A stretch of 64,000 nucleotides of DNA from Dyella tabacisoli (GTDB taxonomy: Bacteria > Pseudomonadota > Gammaproteobacteria > Xanthomonadales > Rhodanobacteraceae), in NCBI RefSeq assembly GCF_003350925.1, contig NZ_KZ857173.1, positions 822,381 to 886,380 of the forward strand, read 5' to 3'. Of the stretch, positions 8,458-18,100 are shown piece by piece. The translations under genes were made by a program, and so were the position numbers. Under the pieces are notes generated by a model, which was given only the letters and a program-made list of their open reading frames with translations, had not been told where the DNA came from and searched no databases. Position 1 is the stretch's first letter, and each line of letters begins with the position of its first letter.

Positions 8458-9408
8458 TCAGCAACGGTCACCGCTATAGCCGCCGACGATGCCCTTGCTG
8501 GCGTAAGCCACCGCATCATGCGGATGCAGGCTTTCTTGGTGCTCGACCCGAATATGGAAATCGCCAAGGCGATCGTCGGCATCGAGTACGCGCTGAATTC
8601 GCCGCGCGGCGTCTTCGCAGAACATCAAATTGCTGCCATTGGCGAGGGCAAAAGCCTGCTCGTCTTCGCGCTTTACTGCGGTTTGCACCGGTGTGCCAAG
8701 CGAGCCTTCTACCCGGTCGATCAAGCCGATCAGGTCAAAGCCGGCGCCTGCCGTCGGGCGTATCCGCAACCGGGCGATGCTGCGCTGAGCATGCGGCGTA
8801 GCCACGATGCCGCGCTCACTACCCAGCCAGGCCAGCACGGCAGCGTGATCGAGTGATGCCGCCGCATCGAAATCCTTGGCGAACTGATCTTGAATTAGCT
8901 GCCGCGACAAGGCCGCCGAGGCCGGACAGGTGGAGGAGTAAACCACTTCCGTGCCGAACTCGATCAGGAAATCGTCGCCCGTGAGGCTGGCTTCTATGCA
9001 CACCGGATACGCGCGCCACCCGCTGTTGCCGCTACGCAACGCCGGACGCCGCACCAGATGCTCGAAACGGATGCTGAGGCAGGCACGGTCGGATAAATCT
9101 TTGTGCGAATCGAGAAAGCCACGCAGCAACTGGTGCAACATGACTGCGCTCAGTGTTTGCGTGCTCAGCGCCTGCTCCACCAGCAAGTAAAGACGCGACA
9201 TGTGAATGCCGCGTTTGTCCGGGCGGTGCAAATTGACGAAAGCGCCAACCCGAGCGCTCGCGCGCTGCACATCGCCATCGCCGGCATCGAAACGTACCGG
9301 CACCTCGATGCCGTCCATGCCCACCCAATCCAGCGCGCCGGCAAAATGCGGCTGCGCATGTATAGCGACGTCGGGGAGCAGGCGGGCGGTATTTTCCGGT
9401 GTGTACAT
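8458..9408 (-). CDS. folE2: GTP cyclohydrolase I type IB (FolE2)
   Basis: 316 residues from the ATG at 9408, which has AGGA 8 nt upstream. FolE2 converts GTP to dihydroneopterin triphosphate for folate or tetrahydropterin synthesis and can use metals other than zinc. Family marks are NLHRPDKRGIHMSRLY, the STCPASAALSR metal-site segment, the HAQRS segment and CEDAARRIQ near the C-terminus. No folate-cluster neighbours are present. Confidence 0.92.
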   Translation of the reverse strand: MYTPENTARLLPDVAIHAQPHFAGALDWVGMDGIEVPVRFDAGDGDVQRASARVGAFVNLHRPDKRGIHMSRLYLLVEQALSTQTLSAVMLHQLLRGFLDSHKDLSDRACLSIRFEHLVRRPALRSGNSGWRAYPVCIEASLTGDDFLIEFGTEVVYSSTCPASAALSRQLIQDQFAKDFDAAASLDHAAVLAWLGSERGIVATPHAQRSIARLRIRPTAGAGFDLIGLIDRVEGSLGTPVQTAVKREDEQAFALANGSNLMFCEDAARRIQRVLDADDRLGDFHIRVEHQESLHPHDAVAYASKGIVGGYSGDRC

Positions 9409-9546
9409 GGGGTAAATCCTGTAATGCAGGCGGTGTGCGCCGCCATGAGACACGCAATCTTGGGGCATCTACCCTGCGGCGCAATAGTGCGGAATGGGAA
9501 ACGGTGCGTTTAAGGAGTCGATGGCACCATAATCAGATCGCCCACC

Positions 9547-10398
9547 CTACAAGGCCCGATGCCAGGCGCGCGCAGCTTGCCAGGCCTGCCAGGCAATGCT
9601 CGGGCCTTGCCGCACCTGCCCTTTGCGTAGCGCGGCAAGCGGATCGGCGGCTTTAACTGCACGCAAAGCCATACGGCCACCATGGCGCGATTCCAGTCGG
9701 CGAAACACGCTGAGCGGCCCAGGCAACTGCACCGATTCACGCCAGGCACTACACAGGTCGCCAAGTTGAGCGCGAATCGCGTCCTCACGCTCTGCACTGG
9801 CTTTGTGCAATTGCGCCCGACTAAGTCCATAGCGTGCCAATCGCGCCATCGGCAATGGCAGACGGTCGCGCTCGGCGTCCTCCTCCAGTCGCAACAAGGC
9901 ATGCAACAGATGCGACAACGTGGCAACACGGGCTGCCTGCTCGAATGGCGCTTTCTCGCCGTACCACCAACTGGTCTCTAAAGCAGCCAGTGCACCATGC
10001 AGTGGCGTGGCGGCGACCAGTTGAGCAGAGAAATCTGCCGCCGTGCCCTGCTCTAGCTGAGCCATTGCCGCCAACACCGGCGCTAGCCAACGCTCGCTGG
10101 GCAGACTATGTGCACGCTCATCGTCAAACAGCACCTGGGTCAGCGGATGTCGACCGCCACTGGCAGCGGCGCCGGCAAGTTCTTCGGCCCACCAGTTGAG
10201 CTTGGCGGCGGCCACCTGAGGCTCGCGAATACCGTAAGCCGCGGCGAGCAGCTCTTGCTCCAACGCCGCCAAGGCGATATGCCCCGGATACTGCCTGGGG
10301 TCGACAAAGGTGAGCGCGATGCGCTGCTGCGGCTGTACCGCCAGCCATTTGTCGATATAGCTTTGCAGCGCGCCGCTGGGGGCAGCCTCGCCACTCAT
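9547..10398 (-). CDS. squalene/phytoene synthase-family protein
   Basis: 283 residues with an all-helical squalene/phytoene synthase fold: ALEQELLAAAYGIREPQVAAAKLNWW, ELAGA, HGALAALE and HLLHALLRLEEDAERDRLPLP. The paired DxxxD prenyl-diphosphate motifs of true synthases are not clear, so it looks closer to the NDUFAF6/DUF-type branch than to a carotenoid enzyme. Its start overlaps the upstream stop (ATGA), giving a ubiG-phosphatase-this gene operon. A role in quinone or respiratory complex biogenesis is inferred from context only. Confidence 0.72.
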   Translation of the reverse strand: MSGEAAPSGALQSYIDKWLAVQPQQRIALTFVDPRQYPGHIALAALEQELLAAAYGIREPQVAAAKLNWWAEELAGAAASGGRHPLTQVLFDDERAHSLPSERWLAPVLAAMAQLEQGTAADFSAQLVAATPLHGALAALETSWWYGEKAPFEQAARVATLSHLLHALLRLEEDAERDRLPLPMARLARYGLSRAQLHKASAEREDAIRAQLGDLCSAWRESVQLPGPLSVFRRLESRHGGRMALRAVKAADPLAALRKGQVRQGPSIAWQAWQAARAWHRAL

Positions 10399-11117
10399 GC
10401 CAGCGCCTTTCGCTGCAACAGTTCGGCTAGCTGCGATGGATGCTCCAGCACGGCATCGGCGCCCCATTGCCACGGATTACCCCCGTCGAGATAACCCCAG
10501 CTCACCGCCACGGTATAAAGACCGGCCGCGGCGCCGGCGAGCACGTCGCGCGGATCGTCACCGACGAAGATGCAACGCGCAGGGTCAAGGCCTGCTTGCT
10601 CGCAGGCCAGCAGCACCGGAGCGGGGTCAGGTTTTTTCACCGCCAAGGTGTCGCCCGAAACCACTGCGCGGGCGCGTCCGGCCCAACCGAGGCGGCGCAC
10701 CAGTTCGTCGGTGAGAAAGCCGTTTTTGTTGGTCACAATGCCCCAGGCCAAACCTTGCGCTTCCAGCAAGGCAAGCAGTTCGACGATGCCGTCGAAGGGC
10801 CGCGTTTGCTGTGCCATCACCGCTTCGTATAACTGCAGATAACGCGGCACCAATGCCCGTATGCCGGCCTCGTCACGAGTGGGGAAACCCCGACGCAGGA
10901 TCTCCCGAGAACCGCGCGACACCACTTCGCGCACCGGCTCGTAGGCCGGTTCCGCAACGCCTTCTTCCTTGCATTGCAGTAGCAGTGCGCCATACAGATC
11001 GGGCGCGCTGTCGATCAAGGTGCCGTCCAGATCGAACAACACCCCTTGGATGTTTTCCGGCAACGGCTTTTCAGCGACTGACTTCACCGTGTCTGATTTT
11101 ATGGGGCCTGACCTCAT
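10395..11117 (-). CDS. gph: HAD-family phosphatase (phosphoglycolate or MurNAc-6-P phosphatase)
   Basis: 240 residues. The HAD motifs are complete: VLFDLDGTLIDS (I), TNKNG (II), KPDPAP (III) and VGDDPRD (IV). It resembles Gph, which clears 2-phosphoglycolate. In Pseudomonas a relative next to ubiG is MupP, which dephosphorylates N-acetylmuramate 6-phosphate in cell-wall recycling; the order amidohydrolase-ubiG-phosphatase here matches that setting. Substrate is unresolved. The gene overlaps its neighbours by 4 nt at both ends. Confidence 0.85.
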   Translation of the reverse strand: MRSGPIKSDTVKSVAEKPLPENIQGVLFDLDGTLIDSAPDLYGALLLQCKEEGVAEPAYEPVREVVSRGSREILRRGFPTRDEAGIRALVPRYLQLYEAVMAQQTRPFDGIVELLALLEAQGLAWGIVTNKNGFLTDELVRRLGWAGRARAVVSGDTLAVKKPDPAPVLLACEQAGLDPARCIFVGDDPRDVLAGAAAGLYTVAVSWGYLDGGNPWQWGADAVLEHPSQLAELLQRKALA

Positions 11118-11821
11118 AGGGGCTTGCGCGCACTTAGCAGGTAATTAACCGCTGTGAAACGGCTAAGCCAGGCTTTACGAGTCAGCGGGTTATAACCGAG
11201 GCCGGAGACGTCCTCCAGCTCAAGGCCGGCATGACGAAGCAGCCGCCCCAGCTCTGACGGCTTAAGGAATTGCGCATAGTGGTGGGTACCGCGCGGCAGC
11301 ATGCGCATCACGTATTCGGCACCGAGAATCGCCGCGCCAAACGCCGCAGGAGTGCGATTGAGGGTGGACATGAAAACACGCCCACCCGGCTTGACCAGGG
11401 CCGCTAAATCGGCCACCAGGGCAGCCGGATCGGGAACGTGCTCGATCAGCTCCATGCAACATACGGCATCGAAGCCTGCCGGTTCGGCGGCGGCGAGTTC
11501 GGCCGACGATTGCACCCGGTAATCGACGCTCAGGTTCGATTCGTGCAGATGCAGCTTGGCGATCTCGATCACCTTCTGACCCAAGTCGATGCCGGTGACA
11601 CGCGCGCCGGCACGCGCCAGCGTCTCGCTGAGCAGTCCGCCGCCGCAACCGACATCGACGATCCGCGCATCGCGCAGATTCGTCCGTGCGGCGATGTAAT
11701 CGGCGCGTACCGGATTGAGATCGTGCAGTGGGCGCGATTCGCCGTTCGGATCCCACCAGCGCGCAGCCAGTTTGTCGAAACGGGCGATTTCTTCGGGACT
11801 TACGTTGGCGGCTTGCATCAT
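11114..11821 (-). CDS. ubiG: ubiquinone biosynthesis O-methyltransferase UbiG
   Basis: 235 residues. SAM-dependent enzyme performing both O-methylations of ubiquinone synthesis. The N-terminus FDKLAARWWDPNGESRPLHDLNPVR is diagnostic; the SAM motif is VDVGCGGGLLSE, followed by GIDLGQKVIEIAK, and the C-terminal GLGYNPLTRKAWL is typical. Two adjacent ATG codons (11821 and 11818) follow GAGGAATCC. First of the three-gene overlapping run. Confidence 0.95.
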   Translation of the reverse strand: MMQAANVSPEEIARFDKLAARWWDPNGESRPLHDLNPVRADYIAARTNLRDARIVDVGCGGGLLSETLARAGARVTGIDLGQKVIEIAKLHLHESNLSVDYRVQSSAELAAAEPAGFDAVCCMELIEHVPDPAALVADLAALVKPGGRVFMSTLNRTPAAFGAAILGAEYVMRMLPRGTHHYAQFLKPSELGRLLRHAGLELEDVSGLGYNPLTRKAWLSRFTAVNYLLSARKPL

Positions 11822-11875
11822 GGATTCCTCTTGCGCGCGGCAAGTCGGTAGTTTGATCGGCGGGTCACGAACAGC

Positions 11876-12130
11876 TTAACGCGCATGCCATTCGTAAACC
11901 GTCATCTCCCAGCCGCCGCTGATATACGCCGGGTCGGTGTGCACGATAGCCAGTGCCTCCTCGAAGCTGTCGGCATGCAGCAGATAGGCGCCACCGGTTT
12001 TATCGCCGAATGGCCCGGATAGCTCGATTCGCCCACCCGCGCGCAGCCCTTCGAGAAAGTCTTGGTGCGGCCGCACCATCGCCGGATCGAACTGTGGGCG
12101 ACGCATGACCAGGATCAAATAGCGATTCAT
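11876..12130 (-). CDS. YciI-like (YCII-related) protein
   Basis: 84 residues of the small ferredoxin-like YCII fold: RPHQDFLEGLRAGGRIELSGPF then GGAYLLHADSFEEALAIVHTDPA and a GGWEMTVYEW ending. The His in RPHQDF and the SxxPF-like segment are the usual conserved points. Enzymatic role of the family is mostly unknown. It lies between the amidohydrolase and ubiG on the same strand (23- and 54-nt gaps). Confidence 0.82.
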   Translation of the reverse strand: MNRYLILVMRRPQFDPAMVRPHQDFLEGLRAGGRIELSGPFGDKTGGAYLLHADSFEEALAIVHTDPAYISGGWEMTVYEWHAR

Positions 12131-12153
12131 CAAAGTTACCAAGAGTTGGAAAA

Positions 12154-13485
12154 TCAGCCTGCCGCAATGCGTTCGCGCCAGGCACGAGCCTTGGTCAAGA
12201 TCGCGGCGGTATCCACGCCGATCAATTCGCGCGCGGCGAGTTTGCGCACACCGGCGATCCATACATCACTGACCTGGTGCCGGCCGGTGCTATAGACCAG
12301 TTGCGACGCTACATGGAACAGCGGCTGGGTCTCTAGATCGGACAGGCGCACGGCAGCGAAATCTGCCTGCTTGCCGATCTCGATCGAGCCGATCTTTGCC
12401 TCCAGCCCGATCGCCTTGGCGCCATTCAACGTGGCGGCGCGTAACGCGCTGGCGGCATCGAATGCGGCTGCGTCACCGGCTACCGCTTTTGCCAGCAACG
12501 CGGCGGTGCGCATCTCGCCAAACATATCCAAATCGTTGTTGGAGGCGCAGCCGTCGGTGCCGATTGCCACGTTGACGCCAGCCTGGCGCAGTTTCTCTGC
12601 CGGACAAAAACCCGAGGCCAGCTTGAGATTGGATTCAGGACAATGAACCACCGATACACCGGCCTCGGCACAGGCGGCAATTTCGCCGTCGGTCAACTGG
12701 GTCATATGCACGGCGATCAGGCGATCGTTAACTAGCCCAAGCTTCTGCAGGCGCTGAAACGGCCGCAGGCCGCTCTTTTTCTTTTCTTCTTCGACTTCGT
12801 GCGCGGTCTCGTGCGTATGCAGATGCACCGGAATATCGAGCTGGTCGGCCAGCACGCGGATGCGCTCGAAGCTCTCGTCGGACACCGTGTACGGCGCATG
12901 CGGGGCGAACGCCGTGCTGACCAAGGCGTCGCCGAGAAAACTGTCGTGCACTTCACCGGCGCGCGCGAAGTATTCGTCCTGGGATTTCGCCCAGGCGGTC
13001 GGAAAATCGATCACCGGCAAACCGACGACCGCGCGGAACCCCATGCGCCGATACGTCGCGCCGATCACGTCGGGGAAAAAATAGTTCTCGTTGGTGCAAG
13101 TGGTGCCGCCGCGCAGCATCTCCGCCACGGCCAGCTCGACACCGTCGCGCACGAATTCCGGGCCCATCACCTTGGCCTCGGCCGGCCAGATGTGCTGCTG
13201 CAGCCACACCATCAAAGGCAGGTCGTCGGCCAGGCCGCGCAACAAGGTCATCGGGTTGTGCGTGTGTGCGTTGACCAGGCCCGGAATCAATGCATGCTCG
13301 GACAACTCCACTCTTTCGCGGGGCGCATAGGCGGCACGGGCCTGGGCGATCGGCAGCAGCGCGACGATGCGGCCATCATTCACGGCGACGGCATGGTTTT
13401 CCAGGACGACGGCATGCGGTTCGACCGGCACGACCCAGCGCGCTTCGATTAGCAGGTCGACGGGTTGCGGGGCGGTCAGGCTCAT
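12154..13485 (-). CDS. amidohydrolase of the TRZ/ATZ type (MTA/SAH deaminase-like)
   Basis: 443 residues. Metal-binding motifs are NAHTHNP (first His pair), HLHTHET, VVHCPESN and the catalytic Asp in AIGTDGCASNNDLD. The pattern matches 5'-methylthioadenosine/S-adenosylhomocysteine deaminase (MtaD) and chlorohydrolase-type relatives. In Pseudomonas an MtaD gene likewise precedes ubiG, which favours that role. The ATG at 13485 is preferred over 13491 because GAAGTGA sits at workable distance. Confidence 0.85.
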   Translation of the reverse strand: MSLTAPQPVDLLIEARWVVPVEPHAVVLENHAVAVNDGRIVALLPIAQARAAYAPRERVELSEHALIPGLVNAHTHNPMTLLRGLADDLPLMVWLQQHIWPAEAKVMGPEFVRDGVELAVAEMLRGGTTCTNENYFFPDVIGATYRRMGFRAVVGLPVIDFPTAWAKSQDEYFARAGEVHDSFLGDALVSTAFAPHAPYTVSDESFERIRVLADQLDIPVHLHTHETAHEVEEEKKKSGLRPFQRLQKLGLVNDRLIAVHMTQLTDGEIAACAEAGVSVVHCPESNLKLASGFCPAEKLRQAGVNVAIGTDGCASNNDLDMFGEMRTAALLAKAVAGDAAAFDAASALRAATLNGAKAIGLEAKIGSIEIGKQADFAAVRLSDLETQPLFHVASQLVYSTGRHQVSDVWIAGVRKLAARELIGVDTAAILTKARAWRERIAAG

Positions 13486-13611
13486 GAGCATTCACTTCGT
13501 TGGCATAGGCTGGTACGACATGGGGCGGTACACCTTGCGGTGGCCGCCCCATGCTTTGATCGTCTTTCCAACGGAGGCCGGAAAGATGGGCCGGCTACAG
13601 CAGTAACGCCA

Positions 13612-13637
13612 AAGCCCATGAGCACGGCTCACGGGCT
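13612..13637 (-). terminator. putative efp terminator
   Basis: A stem of about 10 bp with one mismatch (AGCCC.TGAGC around an ACG loop) lies just after the efp stop and is followed by CTTTGG on the minus strand. A second hairpin, ATGGGGCGG/CCGCCCCAT at 13520-13552, lies further downstream. Neither has a strong T-tract. Confidence 0.4.
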
Positions 13638-13643
13638 GGGGCA

Positions 13644-14210
13644 TTACTTCACTCGGCTGAAGTATTCGCCGGTGCGGGTATCGACCTTGATGATCTCGTC
13701 TTGATTGACGAACAGCGGCACGCGCACCACGGCACCGGTCTCCAGCTTGGCCGGCTTGCCGCCGCCACCGGAGGTATCGCCGCGCACGCCCGGATCGGTT
13801 TCGACGATCTTCAATTCAACGAAGTTCGGTGCCTGTACCGAGATCGGGCGGCCGTTCCACAAGGTCACCACGCAGGCTTCCTCGCCTTTGAGCCACTTGG
13901 CGGTCTCACCCATCGCGGTCTTGTCGGCCTGGTGCTGCTCGAACGTCTCTTGCTGCATGAAGTGCCAGAATTCGCCGTCGCTATAGAGGTACTGCATGTC
14001 CGTGTCGACCACGTCGGCGCCCTCGAAGGAGTCGCTCGACTTGAGCGTCTTTTCGGTGGTGCGGCCGTTGAGCAGGTTGAGAATACGGATACGGGTAAAG
14101 GCCTGCCCCTTGCCCGGTTTGATGAACTCCGCTTCGACGACGGTATAGGGGGCGCCGTCGACGATGATTTTTACACCGTTTTTGACGTCGTTGAGCCCGT
14201 AAGTGGCCAT
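13644..14210 (-). CDS. efp: translation elongation factor P
   Basis: 188 residues, the standard length, with the KOW-like N-domain and two OB domains. It relieves ribosome stalling at polyproline. The modification loop PGKGQA carries K34, the lysine beta-lysylated by EpmA/EpmB in E. coli. The modifying enzyme EpmB is encoded divergently right next to it, which fits the Lys-type loop. The 129-bp gap between the two starts should hold both promoters. Confidence 0.96.
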   Translation of the reverse strand: MATYGLNDVKNGVKIIVDGAPYTVVEAEFIKPGKGQAFTRIRILNLLNGRTTEKTLKSSDSFEGADVVDTDMQYLYSDGEFWHFMQQETFEQHQADKTAMGETAKWLKGEEACVVTLWNGRPISVQAPNFVELKIVETDPGVRGDTSGGGGKPAKLETGAVVRVPLFVNQDEIIKVDTRTGEYFSRVK

Positions 14211-14339
14211 GCAATACGCTCCAATGAAAATGCCGATATGCCGATTTCGATGGACAAAGACCCGAACAGGCCTTTGCACGCCCTCATCAGCGGCTAAAAT
14301 ATGCAGATTGACGGGCCAACGCCCGGCACAAGGCCGCAC

Positions 14340-15371
14340 ATGATAACCGCAAGCCCCCACGCCCGCATAACAGGTTCCGATACGGCAGGCCCATCGGCCT
14401 TGGCCGACTGGCGCCAGCTATGGCGTGACGCCGTGACCGACGTCGGTCAATTGCTGGGCTTGCTGGGCCTGGAGCATCTTCACAATCTCTTGCCGGAGGG
14501 CAACGCCGGCTTCGCCCTGCGGGTACCGCGCGGCTTTATAGCCCGCATGCGCCACGGCGATCCGCGCGACCCGCTGCTGCTGCAGGTATTGCCGTCGGTG
14601 GCCGAACTGGAACAGACACCGGGCTTTGTCATCGATGCGGTCGGCGACATGGGCTCGCGTGCGGCCCAAGGCGTACTGCATAAATATGAAGGCCGCGCCC
14701 TGCTGATCGCCAGCGGAAGCTGCGCCATCAACTGCCGCTACTGCTTTCGCCGCCATTTTCCGTATGGCGACGAGATGGCGGCGGCCGGCCAATGGCGGCA
14801 CGCGCTGGAGCATGTGCGGCAAGATCATTCGATCAACGAATTGATTCTGTCCGGCGGCGACCCGCTGGCCTTGACCACGGCCAAGCTTAAAGAGCTGAGC
14901 CAGGGCCTGGCCGAGATCCCGCATGTAACCCGGCTGCGCATCCACACCCGCCTGCCGGTCGTGCTGCCAGAACGAATCGACGATGCTTTCCAACAGTGGC
15001 TGGCGGCGCTGCCGCTGCAAAAAGTGGTGGTACTGCATGCCAACCACGCCAACGAGTTTGATGCCAGCGTAGATGCCGCTTGCGCCCGATTGCGCGAAGC
15101 CGGGGCGACCCTGCTCAATCAATCCGTACTGCTGCGCGGCGTCAACGACGATGCCGATGCACTGACGGCGCTTTCCGAGCGGCTTTTCGCTGCCGGTGTG
15201 CTGCCGTACTACCTGCACCAGCTCGACCGCGTGCAAGGCACCGCACACTTTGAAGTGGCCGATACCGATGCCCAGGCACTGCTCGACGCTATCCGTACCC
15301 GCCTGCCCGGCTACCTGGTACCCAAGCTGGTCCGCGAAGTCGGCGGGGATGCCTCCAAGCGGCCAGTCTGA
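14340..15371 (+). CDS. epmB: EF-P beta-lysylation protein EpmB (radical-SAM lysine 2,3-aminomutase-like)
   Basis: 343 residues from the ATG at 14340, matching the 342 of E. coli EpmB. The radical-SAM cluster CxxxCxxC lies in [15 protein letters not shown], followed by LSGGDPL. It isomerises (S)-alpha-lysine to (R)-beta-lysine, which EpmA attaches to EF-P Lys34. An in-frame ATG at 14301 would add 13 unlike residues. It is divergent from efp; no epmA is in the window. Confidence 0.94.
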   Translation: MITASPHARITGSDTAGPSALADWRQLWRDAVTDVGQLLGLLGLEHLHNLLPEGNAGFALRVPRGFIARMRHGDPRDPLLLQVLPSVAELEQTPGFVIDAVGDMGSRAAQGVLHKYEGRALLIASGSCAINCRYCFRRHFPYGDEMAAAGQWRHALEHVRQDHSINELILSGGDPLALTTAKLKELSQGLAEIPHVTRLRIHTRLPVVLPERIDDAFQQWLAALPLQKVVVLHANHANEFDASVDAACARLREAGATLLNQSVLLRGVNDDADALTALSERLFAAGVLPYYLHQLDRVQGTAHFEVADTDAQALLDAIRTRLPGYLVPKLVREVGGDASKRPV

Positions 15372-15512
15372 GTACGTCTTCGCCAACACATGCGCGCGCC
15401 GTCACTCTAGGGATATTTCTGCTGGCGGCAATGATCGGAATCCGTTACAACCCATTAAGGGTCGGCACTTCAGATGTAGCCGGCGGCAACCCACGGATAG
15501 CTCGACGTACTC

Positions 15513-17558
15513 ATGAAGACAGACCTGGTTATCAAGATCCTTTTCATCGAAAAATCGATCGAAGACGCTGAGCAGATCATCAGCCTGTTACGCAACAACG
15601 GCATCGCCGTGCGCCCTGCCCGCGCCACTCAGGCTGAGCAGGTACAGACTGCGCTGGACGAGCTGGCACCGGACCTGGTGCTGTTCGATCCATCCATCGG
15701 CACGCTTGAGCTGCGCGACCTGACCCGTCAGCTCGATGCCCATGGGCGCGACTTGTCGCTGATCGCCCTGGTTACGCAACTGGATAACAACGAGGTCACC
15801 GAGCTGTTCGCCAATGGCGTACGCAGCGTCGGCCTGCGCCCTCAGCCCAGGCAATTGCTGGCTGTGATACAGCGCGAGTTCGATTCTCTCAATACGCGCC
15901 GCCAGTTGCGCCGGCTCGAAGCCGCGCTACGCGATTCCGAGCGGCGCTGCGACGCCCTGCTCGACTCATCCACTGACGCCATCGCTTATGTGCATGAGGG
16001 TATGCATGTACGCGCCAACCAGGCTTACCTGGATACTTTCGGCTACGACAGCTTTGACGATCTGCTCGGCCTGCCTGTGCTCGACATGATCGGCCCCAAT
16101 CATGCCGACGAATTCAAAGCGGCACTCAAGACGCTGTCCCGCGGTGAAAAGGCTCCGAACATTCTCGACCTGCAGGCTCGCCGCGCCGATGCCGGCAGCT
16201 TCAAGGCCAGCGTGGAATTTGCCCACGCCACCTTCGAGGGCGAGTCCTGTCTGCAGGTCGTGTTCCGACGGCAGCAGATCGACCCGAACATGATCGAGCA
16301 ATTGCAGCGCGACCAGGTCACCGGCCTGTTCAACCGCGCACGCACACTGGAAGGCATCGATCAGGCTGTGGCGGCTGCGGCCAAGGGCACCAAGGGTCAA
16401 TCGCTGCTGCTGATCGAGCCCGACAACTGGCAGACCATCGTCGCCGGTATCGGTCTGGGCAAGGCTGACGAATTGCTCGCCACCTTTGCTGCGCGCGTGC
16501 AGGCCCTGCTAGGCCTCGATGACAGCGCCGGCCTGCTGGCCGAACACACGGTCGGTGTCATGCTGCATTCGCGCAACGACGAAAGCGTCAAGGCGTGGAT
16601 CGCCAGCCTGCAACAAAGCATCGCCAGCGATATCTTCGATGTCGGCACCAGCTCGATCACGGTGACGACCAGCATCGGCGGCAGCCTGCTCGGCGAGAAA
16701 AACGCCAACACCGAGCTATTGCTCGACCAGGCCAGCCAGGCATTGCGCAACGCGCAGAGCCAAGGCGGCAACCGTAGCGAGCTACACGACCCCGCCGCAC
16801 GCGACAAGGCCGACGAAGAGCGCGAGCGCTATTGGCTCAATCTATTGCAACAGGCATTGCTGCAAAACGATTTCGTGCTCTATCACCAGCAAATCATCAG
16901 CCTGCAGGATGCCGAAGGCGAGTTCTCCGAAATTCTGCTGCGCTTGAACGGCCCGCAGGGCGAGGTGCTGCCAGGCTTCTTCATGCCGATCGCCGAGAAG
17001 CACAATCTGACCCCCGCCATCGATCGCTGGGTGTTGAATCAGGTCATCGACACGCTTCGCGCACGCGAACGCTACAGCAGTCCAACCACCTTCTTCGTCA
17101 AGCTGACCGCCGGCTCGCTACATGACAACACGCTATTGCCCTGGCTGGGCGAGCGCCTGAAACAGGCCGCGCTGCGTCACGGCCAGATCGTGCTGGAAAT
17201 GACCGAAAGCAAGGTCGTGACCGCGCTGCGCCCGGCGCAAGAGTTCGTCAATACCTGGAAACAGTGGGGCGGACGCTTCGCACTTGAGCAATTCGGCTCT
17301 GGCCTGAATTCCTTCCAGTTGCTCAACCATATCGATGCGGATTATCTGAAGATCGATCGCAGCTATATGGCCGAGCTGCCGCAGCATCCCGAAAACCAGA
17401 AGCGGGTCGCCGAGCTATGCCGCCAGACCCATGAGATGAAACGGCAAACCATCGCCGAATGGGTCGAAGATGCCGCCAGCACCTCGCTGCTGTTCGCCTG
17501 CGGTGTCGATTTCGTCCAAGGCAACTTTCTGCAGGAGCCTCAGCGGCTGCACGGCTAG
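15513..17558 (+). CDS. FimX-like REC-PAS-GGDEF-EAL protein with degenerate catalytic sites
   Basis: 681 residues in the order receiver-like (about 6-125), PAS (about 145-255), GGDEF (about 270-420) and EAL (about 440-675). The GGDEF signature is replaced by LLAEHTVGVML. EAL reads SEILLRL, and the metal-binding DDFGTG is EQFGSG, so phosphodiesterase activity is unlikely while c-di-GMP binding may remain. This is the pattern of FimX, the c-di-GMP receptor of type IV pilus assembly with PilZ in Xanthomonas and Pseudomonas. A strong terminator follows. Confidence 0.85.
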   Translation: MKTDLVIKILFIEKSIEDAEQIISLLRNNGIAVRPARATQAEQVQTALDELAPDLVLFDPSIGTLELRDLTRQLDAHGRDLSLIALVTQLDNNEVTELFANGVRSVGLRPQPRQLLAVIQREFDSLNTRRQLRRLEAALRDSERRCDALLDSSTDAIAYVHEGMHVRANQAYLDTFGYDSFDDLLGLPVLDMIGPNHADEFKAALKTLSRGEKAPNILDLQARRADAGSFKASVEFAHATFEGESCLQVVFRRQQIDPNMIEQLQRDQVTGLFNRARTLEGIDQAVAAAAKGTKGQSLLLIEPDNWQTIVAGIGLGKADELLATFAARVQALLGLDDSAGLLAEHTVGVMLHSRNDESVKAWIASLQQSIASDIFDVGTSSITVTTSIGGSLLGEKNANTELLLDQASQALRNAQSQGGNRSELHDPAARDKADEERERYWLNLLQQALLQNDFVLYHQQIISLQDAEGEFSEILLRLNGPQGEVLPGFFMPIAEKHNLTPAIDRWVLNQVIDTLRARERYSSPTTFFVKLTAGSLHDNTLLPWLGERLKQAALRHGQIVLEMTESKVVTALRPAQEFVNTWKQWGGRFALEQFGSGLNSFQLLNHIDADYLKIDRSYMAELPQHPENQKRVAELCRQTHEMKRQTIAEWVEDAASTSLLFACGVDFVQGNFLQEPQRLHG

Positions 17559-17603
17559 ATGGCGCGCCCCCGCCGCCGGGGGAGAACACAGGGCAAAACG
17601 CAG

Positions 17604-17643
17604 ACAACAAAAACCCGCGGATCGCTCCGCGGGTTTTTGTTGT
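17604..17643. terminator. strong bidirectional terminator
   Basis: A perfect 18-bp stem with a TCGC tetraloop; five A on the 5' side and five T on the 3' side flank the GC-rich core CCCGCGGA. It separates convergent fimX-like and rplS. Confidence 0.92.
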
Positions 17644-17662
17644 GCCAGACAGCGCTGCCTTA

Positions 17663-18067
17663 TTACTTGGCGGCAGCGGCTGCAGCAGCGGCCTTCGAAG
17701 CAGCCTTGATGGCGGCAGCGGCGGCGATATCTTCTTTGATGCGGGCGGCTTTGCCTTCCAGGCCACGCAGGTAGTACAGCTTGGCGCCACGCACCTTACC
17801 CTTGCGCTTGACTTCCACCGAGTCGATGGCCTGGCTGTGCGACTGGAACACGCGCTCCACGCCGGTGCCATGCGAAATCTTGCGCACGGTGAAAGCCGAA
17901 TTCAGGCCGCGGCTGCGCTTGGCGATAACGATACCTTCGAACGCCTGTACGCGCTCGCGGTTACCTTCCTTCACCTTCACGTTAACCACCACGGTGTCGC
18001 CAGGGCCAAAATCAGGCAGCTGGCGGGTGATCTGCTCGGATTCGAACTGTTCAATGATCTTGTTCAT
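17663..18067 (-). CDS. rplS: 50S ribosomal protein L19
   Basis: 134 residues. L19 sits at the 30S-50S interface. Core signatures [24 protein letters not shown] and [13 protein letters not shown] are clear. The C-terminus extends about 20 residues past the E. coli protein as an Ala/Lys tail. It is the last gene of the rpsP-rimM-trmD-rplS operon, 33 nt after trmD. Confidence 0.97.
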   Translation of the reverse strand: MNKIIEQFESEQITRQLPDFGPGDTVVVNVKVKEGNRERVQAFEGIVIAKRSRGLNSAFTVRKISHGTGVERVFQSHSQAIDSVEVKRKGKVRGAKLYYLRGLEGKAARIKEDIAAAAAIKAASKAAAAAAAAK

Positions 18068-18100
18068 GGCACACCCGTCGATTATTTGCTGCGACCTTAC

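Noticed and set aside
13520..13552. Hairpin ATGGGGCGG/CCGCCCCAT as an efp terminator
   Set aside because: The stem is good but there is no T-tract on either strand and it is about 90 nt after efp; the nearer stem at 13612-13637 is the better candidate.
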